64,000 nucleotides of DNA from Bifidobacterium goeldii (GTDB lineage Bacteria > Actinomycetota > Actinomycetes > Actinomycetales > Bifidobacteriaceae), in NCBI RefSeq assembly GCF_003951095.1, contig NZ_QXGL01000003.1, positions 248,001 through 312,000 of the forward strand, in the 5' to 3' direction. Below are positions 8,186-16,851 of the stretch, in pieces. Every line of letters begins with the position of its first letter. Positions within the stretch are counted from its first letter, which is position 1. The notes under the pieces are model-generated. The model was not told the DNA's origin and made no database searches. It saw only the letters and a program-made list of their open reading frames with translations. A program made the position numbers and the translations under genes.

Positions 8186-8232
8186 TTAAGCCCGTCTCGC
8201 GCACAACACGAGACGGGCTTAACTCCTTGTTT
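8186..8232. terminator. bidirectional terminator after CrtC-like gene
   Basis: Perfect 14-bp arms TTAAGCCCGTCTCG and CGAGACGGGCTTAA (8186-8199, 8209-8222) around a 9-base loop, followed on the plus strand by CTCCTTGTTTTT. It lies between the convergent efflux operon and the holin-like pseudogene and can serve both. Confidence 0.85.
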
Positions 8233-8542
8233 TTATTTAGCTTCGCTGTCTTTGCTGAGTTTGCCGTTGAACGCTTGGTTCACCAAGGTGTAGACGGCTT
8301 GTGCGACGCCGATGACGCCGGTGAGGACGATGCCCCAGCCGTAGCCGTGGAAGCCGTTGGTGGCGGCGATGGCGATGACGCCGAGCAGGATGCTCACACC
8401 GAGACTGGTCAAGCCCACGTAGCCGGCGGGGATGTACTTTTGAACGCCTACAACAAGGCTGGCGCGACGAGGATGACGATGCTGTCGGCGGCGAACACGA
8501 CTGTTCGTCTTCAGCGTTTGGCGCGCTGTTGTCTTTGGCCAT
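8233..8542 (-). pseudogene. frameshifted holin-like small membrane protein
   Basis: The gene starts cleanly at an ATG (8542) with an AAGGAGG site, reading MAKDNSAPNAEDEQ. It then changes frame to FAADSIVILVAPALL, ending at a TAG, and changes again to VGVQKYIPAGYVGLTSLG, which stays open through two membrane segments to a charged C-terminus (KLSKDSEAK). Each shift equals a loss of one base, at about 8498 and 8450. Joined, the three pieces make a ~103-residue membrane protein with two or three helices, the size and shape of an actinophage holin or a small envelope protein. As written it cannot be made. It is flanked by terminator hairpins on both sides. Sequencing error is the alternative to decay. 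Confidence 0.7.
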
Positions 8543-8576
8543 GCGGCCTCCTTCCGCCCGAATCCGGGCATAAGAA

Positions 8577-8606
8577 AAGCCACCACGGAGCATCCGTGAT
8601 GGCTTG
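8577..8606. terminator. hairpin AGCCAcCACGGA / TCCGTGaTGGCT
   Basis: Twelve-base arms with one mismatch around GCA, preceded by AAGAAA and lying between the holin-like pseudogene and the DUF1304 gene. It resembles an intrinsic terminator, though the U-tract is weak. Confidence 0.5.
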
Positions 8607-8674
8607 CTGAGAGGTTTCTTACAGAAGGGTTGCTACGCTGTATGTGTTTTGCTTCGTGTGGAAAGGGAATGCAT

Positions 8675-9064
8675 ATGCTCGTGGCATCGTGCTTGTTCGC
8701 GGTTCTCGCCGGACTGCTTCATGTTCTGATCTTCATCCTTGAATCCTTCCGATGGACCGACGGGAAGACCATGCAGACATTCTCCATCCCCTCGATCCAA
8801 GAGGCCGAGGCGACACGTGAGATGGCCTACAATCAGGGCTTCTACAATCTGTTTCTCGGTCTCATGGCCATGATCGGCGCGGCGCTCGTCTTCGCCGGTC
8901 AGCATGTCGCCGGCGTGACGTTGATGATCGCCGGCACCATGTCCATGGTTCTCGCCGCGCTGGTGCTGTTCACCGGCAGTCCCGACAAGCGTGGAGCGGC
9001 CCTCAAGCAGTTCGCGTTCCCGGCGGTCTCACTGGCCCTGCTGGCCGTCTCCGCTGTTCTCTGA
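8675..9064 (+). CDS. DUF1304 membrane protein
   Basis: A 129-residue protein of the DUF1304 family, with four membrane helices: an N-terminal one (LVASCLFAVLAGLLHVLIFI), two in the middle after the polar EAEATREMAYNQGFYN segment, and a last one at the C-terminus. The Tyr-Asn-Gln-Gly-Phe motif between helices 1 and 2 is typical of the family. Function is unknown. The start at 8675 is preferred over an ATG two codons earlier because AAAGGG lies 7 bases before it. Its last 36 bases overlap the 3' end of the convergent gene on the other strand. Confidence 0.85.
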   Translation: MLVASCLFAVLAGLLHVLIFILESFRWTDGKTMQTFSIPSIQEAEATREMAYNQGFYNLFLGLMAMIGAALVFAGQHVAGVTLMIAGTMSMVLAALVLFTGSPDKRGAALKQFAFPAVSLALLAVSAVL

Positions 9065-9346
9065 TTCGCTTCCCTCCAGCTCAACGTCCCGAACGGGCTT
9101 GAAGTCGCGATAGTACATGTTGTCGCCGAAGCCTTCGGGCATGAGCGGCGAGGCATACCGGCGTTCGAACTTGCCGGTCTTCTTGTTCACGAACCACGCG
9201 CAATCATCGATGGGTTGGAGGTGGAAGTCGATTGGCAGCACGGAGAAGTACTCGTCGTCTTCCCCGCCTTCCATGCTTGCCTCGATTCCGGTCGCTTCCC
9301 GGAAGATCTGGCGTGCCTGATGGTAGCTAGTGACTTTATCGGTCAT
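9029..9346 (-). CDS. conserved hypothetical protein, unrecognised
   Basis: A 105-residue acidic soluble protein I do not recognise. It begins with a basic-amphipathic TSYHQARQIFREATG helix, then an acidic EGGEDDEYF turn and a hydrophobic strand pattern (FSVLPIDFHLQPIDDCAWFVN), and ends in a disordered Ser/Gly/Gln tail. A strong AAGGAGG site lies 7 bases upstream of the ATG, which supports translation. Its 3' end overlaps the convergent DUF1304 gene by 36 bases, so the disordered tail is encoded opposite another gene's last codons. Confidence 0.7.
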   Translation of the reverse strand: MTDKVTSYHQARQIFREATGIEASMEGGEDDEYFSVLPIDFHLQPIDDCAWFVNKKTGKFERRYASPLMPEGFGDNMYYRDFKPVRDVELEGSESENSGDGQQGQ

Positions 9347-9437
9347 GTGCTTGTCCTCCTTGACTTGGTGGCGTGGATTCGGCCCAGTTGTCGTATTCGT
9401 TGGAGTGCTGTCATACAGTCTTATTGAGGCATGAAAA

Positions 9438-9467
9438 AGGTTGGCAAGGGAGTCCTCTTGCCAACCT
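9438..9467 (-). terminator. thrC terminator
   Basis: Eleven-base perfect arms AGGTTGGCAAG / CTTGCCAACCT around 8 bases. Read on the minus strand it is followed by TTTTTC, 40 bases after the thrC stop. Confidence 0.85.
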
Positions 9468-9506
9468 GATATGGTGCTCGCGAACGCGAACGAATGGGTC
9501 TAAGCC

Positions 9507-10994
9507 TTACAGCGCCTTGGCGGCCTGCTCTACGAAGCCTTCCATGCCGTCGATTGGTACGACCGTGTTGAAGCGCACGTCAGTGTGCTCGAGACCGCGC
9601 AGCGCGGCGGGGGCCGTCGTGCCGGTTTCACGAGAGAGCACGTCCATGCACTCGAAGTCGGTGCCGGTCGCGTCGAAGCCGAGCGACTCGTTGACCACGC
9701 GCGGGAACTTGTAAGGGCTCGCGGTTGCGAGAATCACGCGAGGAGTGAGCGGGTCACGCGGCATCTGCTGCGCCACATAGTACGCGCACGCGGTGTGCGG
9801 GTCGATCACGTAATGGTTCTTCTTCCAGCAGTCGGCGATCATCTCGCGTACCTGATCTTCGTTCGCCCAGCCGCAGCCGAACAGGTGACGGATCTTCGCA
9901 AGCACGTCGTCCGGGATTTCGTACGTGCCCCAGTTCTTCAGATCGTTCATCAGCATCGCAATCAGACGCGTGTCACCTTCAGCGAAGTAGTAGAGCATAC
10001 GCTCCAAATTCGAGGAGATGAGAATGTCCATTGACGGCGAAATCGTCTGGTAGAACGGGCGCTGACGGTTGTACGTGCCCGTCGTCAGGAAGTCGAACAG
10101 TACATTGTTCTTGTCGGAAGCGACCACCAGATGTTTGACCGGCAGGCCGAGACGCTTTGCGTAATATCCCGCGAGAATATCGCCGAAGTTGCCGGTCGGC
10201 ACCACGAATTCAACTTCGTCGCCGACGTTGATGATCTGCTGTTCGAGCAGCTGCGCGTATGCGGAGAAGTAGTAGACGACCTGCGGCACCAAGCGTCCCA
10301 CGTTGATTGAATTCGCGGAGGAAAGCACGACATGCGAGTCTGCGGCGAGTTTGTTGGCCAGCTCACGATCGCCGAAGATGCGCTTAACCGCGGACTGCGC
10401 GTCGTCAAAATTGCCTTCGACGGCAGCGACCGACACATTCGAGCCCGTCTGCGTGGTCATCTGCAACTCCTGCACTTGACTGACCTTGCCTTCTGGATAG
10501 AAGACAGTGATCGCAGTGCCCGGCGCATCAGCAAAACCAGCCAGCGCGGCCTTACCAGTGTCGCCGGAGGTGGCGGTCAGAATCATGATTTTCTCGGAAG
10601 CGTCGCCGTCAGCCGGCGTGGTACGCGCCATGAAACGCGGCAGGATCTGTAACGCGACATCCTTGAATGCGGAGGTCGGGCCGTTAAACAGCTCGAGAAT
10701 ATAATCGTCACCCACAGACTTGAGCGGAGTAATACGCTCATCCGACCACTGCGCACCATACGCTTCGGCAATACACGCCTTCAGCTCCGCCTCTTCGAAA
10801 TCCGGCAACAGTGCATGCAACACATCGTATGCAATCTCCTGATATGGGCGGCCGGCAAGATTAGCGATATCAACCTTCGTCTCGCCGAGTGAATCAGTGA
10901 CAAACAGACCGCCATCGTCGGCGATGCCCTTACGAATAGCTTCCTTAGAAGTGAGTGAGTCGGTGGTGCTGCGCGTGGAATGGAACGTGGTCAT
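9507..10994 (-). CDS. thrC: threonine synthase
   Basis: Makes threonine from O-phosphohomoserine, the last step of the pathway, in the cytoplasm with pyridoxal phosphate. The 495-residue length matches the long class of threonine synthases. The PLP lysine is in PTSAFKDVALQ (Lys111); TATSGDTGKAAL and PTGNFGDILAGYYAK are the substrate- and phosphate-binding loops. The ATG at 10994 was chosen because MTTFHSTRS is the usual start of the family and an AAGGGC site precedes it; the 52 codons upstream look non-coding. It diverges from glyA over 190 bases that must hold both promoters. Confidence 0.97.
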   Translation of the reverse strand: MTTFHSTRSTTDSLTSKEAIRKGIADDGGLFVTDSLGETKVDIANLAGRPYQEIAYDVLHALLPDFEEAELKACIAEAYGAQWSDERITPLKSVGDDYILELFNGPTSAFKDVALQILPRFMARTTPADGDASEKIMILTATSGDTGKAALAGFADAPGTAITVFYPEGKVSQVQELQMTTQTGSNVSVAAVEGNFDDAQSAVKRIFGDRELANKLAADSHVVLSSANSINVGRLVPQVVYYFSAYAQLLEQQIINVGDEVEFVVPTGNFGDILAGYYAKRLGLPVKHLVVASDKNNVLFDFLTTGTYNRQRPFYQTISPSMDILISSNLERMLYYFAEGDTRLIAMLMNDLKNWGTYEIPDDVLAKIRHLFGCGWANEDQVREMIADCWKKNHYVIDPHTACAYYVAQQMPRDPLTPRVILATASPYKFPRVVNESLGFDATGTDFECMDVLSRETGTTAPAALRGLEHTDVRFNTVVPIDGMEGFVEQAAKAL

Positions 10995-11184
10995 AATGCC
11001 CTTCGCGAGTGAGACGATAACGACAAGTACCGTTAGTGTATCGTCAGCGGTAGGCAGGCAAAGCACACATGGCGGGAATATGAGACGGAACCGAGTCGTA
11101 ACATGCGAGCGGTCTACACTTTGCACAACCGCACACGCGGGATCGTCCATCGATCACAGAAATTAAGGAAGAATAGGAGCGCAC

Positions 11185-12492
11185 ATGACTGCTTCGCCGC
11201 TCGCACAAACCCCTAACGACGCTTTCAACGCGCCAATCGCACAGGCTGATCCGGAGATCGCCGAGATCCTCACCGCTGAGCTGCACCGCCAGCAGGACGG
11301 TCTTGAGATGATCGCTTCAGAAAACTTTGTGCCGCGCGCTGTCCTGCAGGCGCAGGGCTCCGTGCTCACTAACAAGTATGCTGAAGGCTATCCGGGACGT
11401 CGCTACTACGGCGGCTGCGAGCAGGTCGACAAGCTCGAGACCATCGCACGCAACCGTGCTAAGGAACTTTTCGGTGCCGAATATGCGAACGTGCAGCCTC
11501 ACTCTGGCGCGCAGGCCAACGCTGCCGTCTACCAGGCGCTTGTCAAGCCCGGCGACACTGTTCTCGGCCTCGCACTCGACCATGGTGGACACCTCACCCA
11601 CGGCATGAAGATCAACTTCTCCGGCCGCTTCTACCACGCCGAAGCGTACGGCGTGAATCCGGAGACCTTCCGTATCGACCCGGAGATCATCCGCCAGCGC
11701 GCGCTTGAAGTGCACCCGGCTATGATCATCGGCGGTTGGTCTGCTTACCCGCGCATCGAGGACTTCAAGGCGATGAAGGAAATCGCTGACGAGGTTGGCG
11801 CCAAGTTCTGGGTTGATATGGCTCACTTTGCTGGTCTGGTGGCTGCTGGCCTGCATCCGAGCCCGGTTCCGTACGCGGACGTCGTTTCCTCTACCGCGCA
11901 CAAGACGCTTGGTGGCCCGCGCTCCGGCTTCATTCTCGCCAAGGAAGAATACGCCAAGAAGCTCAACTCGGCCGTGTTCCCCGGCCAGCAGGGCGGCCCG
12001 CTCATGCACGTGATCGCCGGCAAGGCTGTCAGCTTCAAGGTTGCTGGCACCCCGGAGTTCAAGGATCGTATGCAGCGCACGCTTGACGGCGCGAAGATCC
12101 TTGCCGAGCGTCTGACTGCCGACGACGTGAAGGCTAATGGTATTTCTGTGCTCACTGGCGGCACCGACGTGCATCTGGTGATGGTCGATCTGCGCAATAG
12201 CGAAATGGACGGCAAGCAGGGCGAGGATCTGCTCGCTGCCTGCGGCATCACCATCAACCGCAACACCGTGCCGTTCGACCCGCGCCCGGCCTCCATCGCC
12301 TCTGGTCTGCGCATCGGCACGAGCGCGCTCGCCACGCGTGGCTTCGGACCGAAGGAATACGAGGAAGTCGCCGACATTATCGGTACCGCGCTCGCAGCCG
12401 GTCCGTCTGCTGATGTGGAGACGCTCAAGAAGCGCGTCGACAAGCTTGTTGAGGACTTCCCGCTCTATCCGGGTCTCGATCAGGTTCACTGA
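11185..12492 (+). CDS. glyA: serine hydroxymethyltransferase
   Basis: Interconverts serine and glycine while loading tetrahydrofolate with a one-carbon unit. At 435 residues it has the bacterial SHMT length. The PLP lysine lies in [14 protein letters not shown] (Lys240), the family signature; [17 protein letters not shown] is the N-terminal substrate region and [11 protein letters not shown] binds PLP. The ATG follows TAGGAGCGCAC. Codon use is strongly biased (GGC, AAG, GAG, CTC), as in highly expressed genes. It is monocistronic, followed by a 240-base spacer with a long inverted repeat. Confidence 0.98.
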   Translation: MTASPLAQTPNDAFNAPIAQADPEIAEILTAELHRQQDGLEMIASENFVPRAVLQAQGSVLTNKYAEGYPGRRYYGGCEQVDKLETIARNRAKELFGAEYANVQPHSGAQANAAVYQALVKPGDTVLGLALDHGGHLTHGMKINFSGRFYHAEAYGVNPETFRIDPEIIRQRALEVHPAMIIGGWSAYPRIEDFKAMKEIADEVGAKFWVDMAHFAGLVAAGLHPSPVPYADVVSSTAHKTLGGPRSGFILAKEEYAKKLNSAVFPGQQGGPLMHVIAGKAVSFKVAGTPEFKDRMQRTLDGAKILAERLTADDVKANGISVLTGGTDVHLVMVDLRNSEMDGKQGEDLLAACGITINRNTVPFDPRPASIASGLRIGTSALATRGFGPKEYEEVADIIGTALAAGPSADVETLKKRVDKLVEDFPLYPGLDQVH

Positions 12493-12539
12493 TCGGGTTA
12501 CTTAACCAGTCTTCGTGACCTTTCGTAGTAAGTAACTCT

Positions 12540-12666
12540 TTGTGACGCGGAGCGTGACACGGAACGCATGCACTATATATGAGACATCATAGAAACGTTG
12601 ATTTTCAGCGTTTTTGTAGTTCTCGACATATGGGGTGTGCGCTCCGTGTCACGCTCCGCGTCACAA
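12540..12666. repeat. long inverted repeat between glyA and proA
   Basis: Arms 12540-12568 and 12638-12666 match over 29 bases with one mismatch. They read TTGTGACGCGGAGCGTGACA then CGG(A/G)CGCA-like sequence on the left, with the complement on the right. The 69-base loop includes a run of AT and GTTTTTGTAGTT. The fold could be a very stable RNA hairpin or a small non-coding element. It fills the glyA-proA spacer. Confidence 0.85.
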
Positions 12667-12732
12667 TAAGTGCTGAATAGTGTCAGCGAAGGAGCTGTTC
12701 GGTCTGACGTCGACTTGCGCTAAGGTGTGGAT

Positions 12733-14052
12733 ATGACGAATAACGATGAGATCTGCGTACCTGCAGATGTGTTCGATGCGGTATGTGCAAAGGCTGATGC
12801 TGCCGCTCAAGCTCAACGTGGACTTGCTCAAGCGGATACTGAAGCAAAAAACGAGTTGCTGACAGCTATTGCGGATGCGTTAGATGCGCGCGCTGATGAG
12901 ATCGCAGGCGCGAACGCGCTTGATATGGTCGAATCTAAAGAAGCTGGCATGGATGCTGGCAAACTCGACCGACTGCTGTTTGACGTTCCCCGTATTGCCG
13001 CTGCTGCGAATGGTGTGCGTCACGTTGCTACTTTGCCTGACCCCGTGGGGGAGATCGTACGGGGCTACCGACTGCCCAACGGTTTACGATTGCAGCAAAC
13101 GCGCGTGCCGCTTGGTGTGATCGGCATGATTTACGAAGCTCGCCCGAACGTTACTGTTGATGTGGCTTCCTTGTGCCTTAAATCTGGTAATGCGGCTATT
13201 TTGCGTGGTGGTCACGCGGCCGAACGGACTAATGCAGCTACGCTTGCCATTATTCGTGATGTGCTTGCCGACCATGGTTTTGATCGTGCGCTGGTAGACA
13301 CGGTAGATGAATACGGTCGCGATGGCGCTACCGCGATGATGGAAGCACGTGGCCACATCGATGTGCTGGTACCGCGCGGGGGAGCGGGCCTGATCCAAGC
13401 GGTAGTGCGCAATTCTAAAGTGCCAGTAATTGAAACCGGTGCTGGTAACGTGCATATTTACGTTGACGCCTCGGGTGATTTGAATAAGGCTATTCCCATC
13501 ATTCTTAACGCCAAAACACAGCGTGTTGGTGTGTGCAATGCGGCTGAAAAACTCATCATTCATCGCGATGTTGCTGCACAATATTTGCCAGCTATTGCTC
13601 AGGCGCTTATTGCGGCCGATGTTGCATTGCATGCTGATGAGAGTGCATATGACATTATCGCGAACGCTGGCATTGACTGCGTGAGCGAGGGGGAGAACCT
13701 GCTCGCTGCTACTGCGCAAGATTGGGATACTGAGTATCTTGCGCTTGAAATGGGCGTGAAAGTGGTTGACTCGCTCGACGAGGCTATTGCGCACATCAAC
13801 GAGCATTCCACCGGGCATACGGAGTCGATTATTGCTGAAGATTACTCAGCGATTGAAGAATTTACCAAGCGTGTAGATTCCGCCGTGGTTATGGTGAACG
13901 CTTCTACTCGTTTCACTGATGGTGGCGTGTTCGGATTTGGCGCAGAACTTGGTATTTCTACACAAAAGATGCATGCGCGCGGACCAATGGGGTTGCGTGA
14001 AATGACAACTACAAAATGGATCGGCTACGGCACCGGCCAGGTGCGGCGGTAG
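12733..14052 (+). CDS. proA: glutamate-5-semialdehyde dehydrogenase (gamma-glutamyl phosphate reductase)
   Basis: Second step of proline synthesis: reduces gamma-glutamyl phosphate to glutamate semialdehyde with NADPH. 439 residues from the ATG at 12733; a GTG six bases earlier is possible but AAGG spacing favours the ATG. The catalytic Cys is in [12 protein letters not shown] (Cys268), with the family's [15 protein letters not shown] and VPRGGAGLI loops and C-terminal [10 protein letters not shown] and [15 protein letters not shown]. It heads a cluster with an unknown gene and nadD; proB and proC are not in this window. Confidence 0.97.
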   Translation: MTNNDEICVPADVFDAVCAKADAAAQAQRGLAQADTEAKNELLTAIADALDARADEIAGANALDMVESKEAGMDAGKLDRLLFDVPRIAAAANGVRHVATLPDPVGEIVRGYRLPNGLRLQQTRVPLGVIGMIYEARPNVTVDVASLCLKSGNAAILRGGHAAERTNAATLAIIRDVLADHGFDRALVDTVDEYGRDGATAMMEARGHIDVLVPRGGAGLIQAVVRNSKVPVIETGAGNVHIYVDASGDLNKAIPIILNAKTQRVGVCNAAEKLIIHRDVAAQYLPAIAQALIAADVALHADESAYDIIANAGIDCVSEGENLLAATAQDWDTEYLALEMGVKVVDSLDEAIAHINEHSTGHTESIIAEDYSAIEEFTKRVDSAVVMVNASTRFTDGGVFGFGAELGISTQKMHARGPMGLREMTTTKWIGYGTGQVRR

Positions 14053-14100
14053 GATCATCACGGATCCACAACGCCGGAGAGGACGGGAAGGATATTGGCG

Positions 14101-14721
14101 ATGAACGATACGCAGGAGCGTTTGAGCGACGAGCCAGCAGGCGGCATGATTGCAGACAATGCGGCAGATTCGATTGCGCACATTGAAGCATTGCGCCCCG
14201 ATCTTGATATGGCCGACCCTAAATTGGGATTAAAAATCGCCGCAGAGCGCCTCAGCATTGTACGGTATGTGTTCCTTGTGCAGATCGAAGATGGTATTGC
14301 CTCTGCCAGTCAGCGCGCTTCGTTGGAATATGCAGACGCAGTATTGATCGGTTGGCCAGAAACCGATTCGCCAGAAGTTGTTGATTTGGATGATGATCAG
14401 CTGCGTATTGTGCGCGAACAGATGACGATGATGGAGCAGTATATTCACCGTTTCACGTCGATGGAACGCGCTGGCGATGTTGATGGTATGACCGATACGC
14501 TTATTCGTGTTACTGAGCGAGTGGCTGAAGTGCGCCGTCTGTACCAGCCTGAATTTGCGTTGCCAACTTTCGCTGAAATTCGCCGCGTGGTGCAGGACGA
14601 ATGGGATGAGGACATGGGCAAGATCGATCCGCAAGCGGACGACACGACTGCTGATCATGTTGAGCGTGAAACCGATGAGGCTAATGACGAAGCAAACCGT
14701 GCTGGAGGGCAGACGGCATGA
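14101..14721 (+). CDS. conserved protein of unknown function between proA and nadD
   Basis: A 206-residue soluble acidic protein of no family I can name. It is mostly helical: residues ~45-65 ([20 protein letters not shown]) and ~95-160 look like long helices. The C-terminal ~40 residues are charged and disordered (Asp/Glu/Ala-rich). The ATG at 14101 has GGAAGG 9 bases upstream; a TTG at 14095 is the other option. It lies 48 bases after proA and its stop overlaps the nadD start by 4 bases (ATGA), so it is probably translated together with nadD. Confidence 0.8.
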   Translation: MNDTQERLSDEPAGGMIADNAADSIAHIEALRPDLDMADPKLGLKIAAERLSIVRYVFLVQIEDGIASASQRASLEYADAVLIGWPETDSPEVVDLDDDQLRIVREQMTMMEQYIHRFTSMERAGDVDGMTDTLIRVTERVAEVRRLYQPEFALPTFAEIRRVVQDEWDEDMGKIDPQADDTTADHVERETDEANDEANRAGGQTA

Positions 14722-15395
14722 GTGTCGATGAGCCGCAACGGCGCATGTCTGATCTCTCGTTCGACAAGCCAACCGGAATGCAGCGCCTTTCTACGCGTGG
14801 CAACCTGCATGTTCGCCCGCGTATTGGCATTATGGGTGGCACGTTTGACCCGATTCACAATGGGCACTTGGTCGCCGCTTCAGAAGTGGCATGGGTATAT
14901 GACCTTGACGAAGTGATTTTCGTGCCCACTGGCCGGCCAGTTTTTAAACTCGATAAGCATGTGACGAACGCTGAAGACCGGTATTTAATGACGGTGATTG
15001 CTACCGCATCAAACCCGAAATTTACTGTGTCGCGCGTTGATATTGACCGCCCAGGAGTGACATACACCATCGATACGTTGCGTGATTTGCGTGCTCAACA
15101 TCCCGATGCAGAACTGTTCTTCATCACTGGCGCGGATGCTGTGGCTGAGATCATGCAGTGGAAAGATGCTGAGTTGATGTGGGATCTTGCGCACTTTGTC
15201 GCGGTTACACGCCCCGGTTACTCTTCGCCGCAAGGCGTACGTTTGCCTGAAGGCAAGGTTGACACGTTGGAAATTCCCGCGCTGGCAATTTCCTCTACTG
15301 ATGTGCGCCGTCGTGCAACGCATAGTGAGCCTGTTTGGTACTTGGTGCCGGACGGTGTGGTGCAGTACATCGGCAAGCACGGCCTGTACCGGTAG
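14718..15395 (+). CDS. nadD: nicotinate-mononucleotide adenylyltransferase
   Basis: Adenylates nicotinate mononucleotide to deamido-NAD, the shared step of NAD synthesis. The nucleotidyltransferase signature [15 protein letters not shown] starts near residue 37, with HxxH at His47/His50, and the C-terminal ISSTDVRRR motif near residues 192-200 binds ATP. The 225 residues include about 35 extra N-terminal residues before the core. The start is fixed by the 4-base overlap with the gene before. A GC-rich hairpin (15416-15442) lies after it, without a clear U-tract. Confidence 0.96.
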   Translation: MSVDEPQRRMSDLSFDKPTGMQRLSTRGNLHVRPRIGIMGGTFDPIHNGHLVAASEVAWVYDLDEVIFVPTGRPVFKLDKHVTNAEDRYLMTVIATASNPKFTVSRVDIDRPGVTYTIDTLRDLRAQHPDAELFFITGADAVAEIMQWKDAELMWDLAHFVAVTRPGYSSPQGVRLPEGKVDTLEIPALAISSTDVRRRATHSEPVWYLVPDGVVQYIGKHGLYR

Positions 15396-15415
15396 GCTTG
15401 CGCGAGTGTCCGTAA

Positions 15416-15442
15416 CGCGAGCGGCTTCGTCCCGCGCTCGCG
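15416..15442. terminator. GC-rich hairpin after nadD
   Basis: CGCGAGCG / CGCTCGCG arms (15416-15423, 15435-15442) around 11 bases. There is no U-run after it, so its role as terminator is uncertain; it separates nadD from prs. Confidence 0.35.
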
Positions 15443-15520
15443 CAGCGGTGTGTTGACAGTCGGCGTGAACGGTTAGTATGAGGTCAGTCACTTCAACGAA
15501 GCCGAACGTTTGGAGATATG

Positions 15521-16540
15521 GTGAGCGCAATCCTTGAAGGAAAGCCTGATAAGAACCTCATCCTGGTGACCGGTCGTACCCACCCAAAGTTGGCGGCAGA
15601 TGTTGCCGAGCAGCTGGGTATCGATATTCTGGAAACCACTGCTTATGATTTCGCAAACGGCGAGATGTACGTGCGATACACCGAATCCGTGCGTGGTGCG
15701 GACGTGTTCGTTCTGCAATCTCACGCCCTTCCTGTCAACAAGTCGATCATGGAGCAGCTCATCATGATCGATGCGTTGAAGCGTGCTTCTGCGCGTTCTA
15801 TTACTGCCGTGTGCCCGCTGCTCGGCTACTCGCGTCAGGATAAGAAGCACCGCGGCCGTGAGCCCATCTCCTGCCGTCTGGTGTTTGACCTGCTGAAGAC
15901 CGCTGGCGCTGACCGCATTATGAGCGTGGACCTGCATGCTGCACAGTCGCAGGGCTTCTTCGACGGTCCGGTTGATCATCTCATCGCTATGCCGGTGCTG
16001 GTGGATTATATTCGCGATCGTTTCTCGAATCAGCTGGACAATGTTGCTGTTGTCTCTCCGGACGCTGGCCGTATTCGCGTGGCTGAACAGTGGGCGCAAC
16101 GCCTTGGTGGCGGTCCGCTCGCCTTCGTGCACAAGACACGCGATATTACTCGTCCGAACCAAGCTGTTGCTAACCGTGTGGTTGGCGATGTTGTTGGCAA
16201 GGATTGTGTGCTCGTCGACGATTTGATCGATACTGCTGGCACTATTGCTGGTGCATGCCACGTGCTGCGTGACGCGGGCGCTAAATCTGTCACTGTAGTC
16301 GCCACGCACGGCGTGCTCTCCGGCCCGGCCGTAGAACGTCTGAAGAACTGTGGCGCCAAGGAAATCGTGCTTACTGACACGGTGCCGATTCCTGAGGAAA
16401 AGCGTTGGGACGGTCTGACCGTGCTGTCTATTGCTCCGCTGCTCGCGAGCGCTATTCGCGCCGTGTTCGAAGACGGTTCAGTTGCTGAACTGTTTGACAC
16501 GTACCCTGAACATCACGGACAAGGTTTCTTGTTCGCCTAA
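15521..16540 (+). CDS. prs: ribose-phosphate pyrophosphokinase (PRPP synthetase)
   Basis: Makes PRPP from ribose-5-phosphate and ATP for purine, pyrimidine, His, Trp and NAD synthesis. It has the family order: N-terminal half with YDFANGEMYVRY, the flexible-loop region GYSRQDKKHRGREPIS, VDLHAAQSQGFFDG, and the PRPP-binding loop VLVDDLIDTAGTI. 339 residues. I prefer the GTG at 15521 (MSAILEG), because TTGGAG lies 5 bases before it; the ATG at 15518 would leave only 2 bases of spacing. Monocistronic, about 125 bases after nadD. Confidence 0.95.
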   Translation: MSAILEGKPDKNLILVTGRTHPKLAADVAEQLGIDILETTAYDFANGEMYVRYTESVRGADVFVLQSHALPVNKSIMEQLIMIDALKRASARSITAVCPLLGYSRQDKKHRGREPISCRLVFDLLKTAGADRIMSVDLHAAQSQGFFDGPVDHLIAMPVLVDYIRDRFSNQLDNVAVVSPDAGRIRVAEQWAQRLGGGPLAFVHKTRDITRPNQAVANRVVGDVVGKDCVLVDDLIDTAGTIAGACHVLRDAGAKSVTVVATHGVLSGPAVERLKNCGAKEIVLTDTVPIPEEKRWDGLTVLSIAPLLASAIRAVFEDGSVAELFDTYPEHHGQGFLFA

Positions 16541-16649
16541 AAAAATTTTGCTGCCGATTATGGCAGCATGAGCGGCCGTTTCATGCGCTTGCGCCGGTAT
16601 GTGTTGAGGCGCGGCACGCGGAACGGCCGTTAATTTTTGCCGACATGAT

Positions 16650-16679
16650 TTGACGAAGTCGACATGTATGGCATAATAA
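16650..16679 (+). promoter_or_regulatory. sigma-70-type promoter for tRNA-Gln
   Basis: TTGACG (16650-16655) and CATAAT (16672-16677) are 16 bases apart, about 30 bases upstream of the mature tRNA. This fits a housekeeping promoter driving tRNA-Gln and perhaps glmU. Confidence 0.55.
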
Positions 16680-16706
16680 ACACTTGGCGAGTATGCCTCG
16701 CCGTCT

Positions 16707-16777
16707 TCCCCCATGGTGTAATGGCAGCACACGGGTCTTTGGAACCCTTTGTCTTGGTTCGAGTCCAGGTGGGGGAG
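16707..16777 (+). tRNA. tRNA-Gln (UUG)
   Basis: A 71-base cloverleaf. The acceptor stem TCCCCCA pairs with TGGGGGA, the D-arm is in GGTGTAATGGCA, the anticodon loop CTTTGGA carries UUG, and the T-arm contains GGTTCGAGTCC. CCA is not encoded. It lies 74 bases before glmU on the same strand, so part of the glmU transcript may come from this promoter. Confidence 0.96.
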
Positions 16778-16851
16778 CTCACGCGCCCGGTTCGCGAATC
16801 CGCGGCCGGGCAGCAATCCGGCCTTCGGCCGAGAACTGGAGAAATGAATCG

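Noticed and set aside
16549..16568. TGCTGCC/GGCAGCA hairpin after prs as its terminator
   Set aside because: The A/T run precedes the stem on the plus strand, so it has the polarity for the minus strand, where no gene ends. Left out as unsupported.
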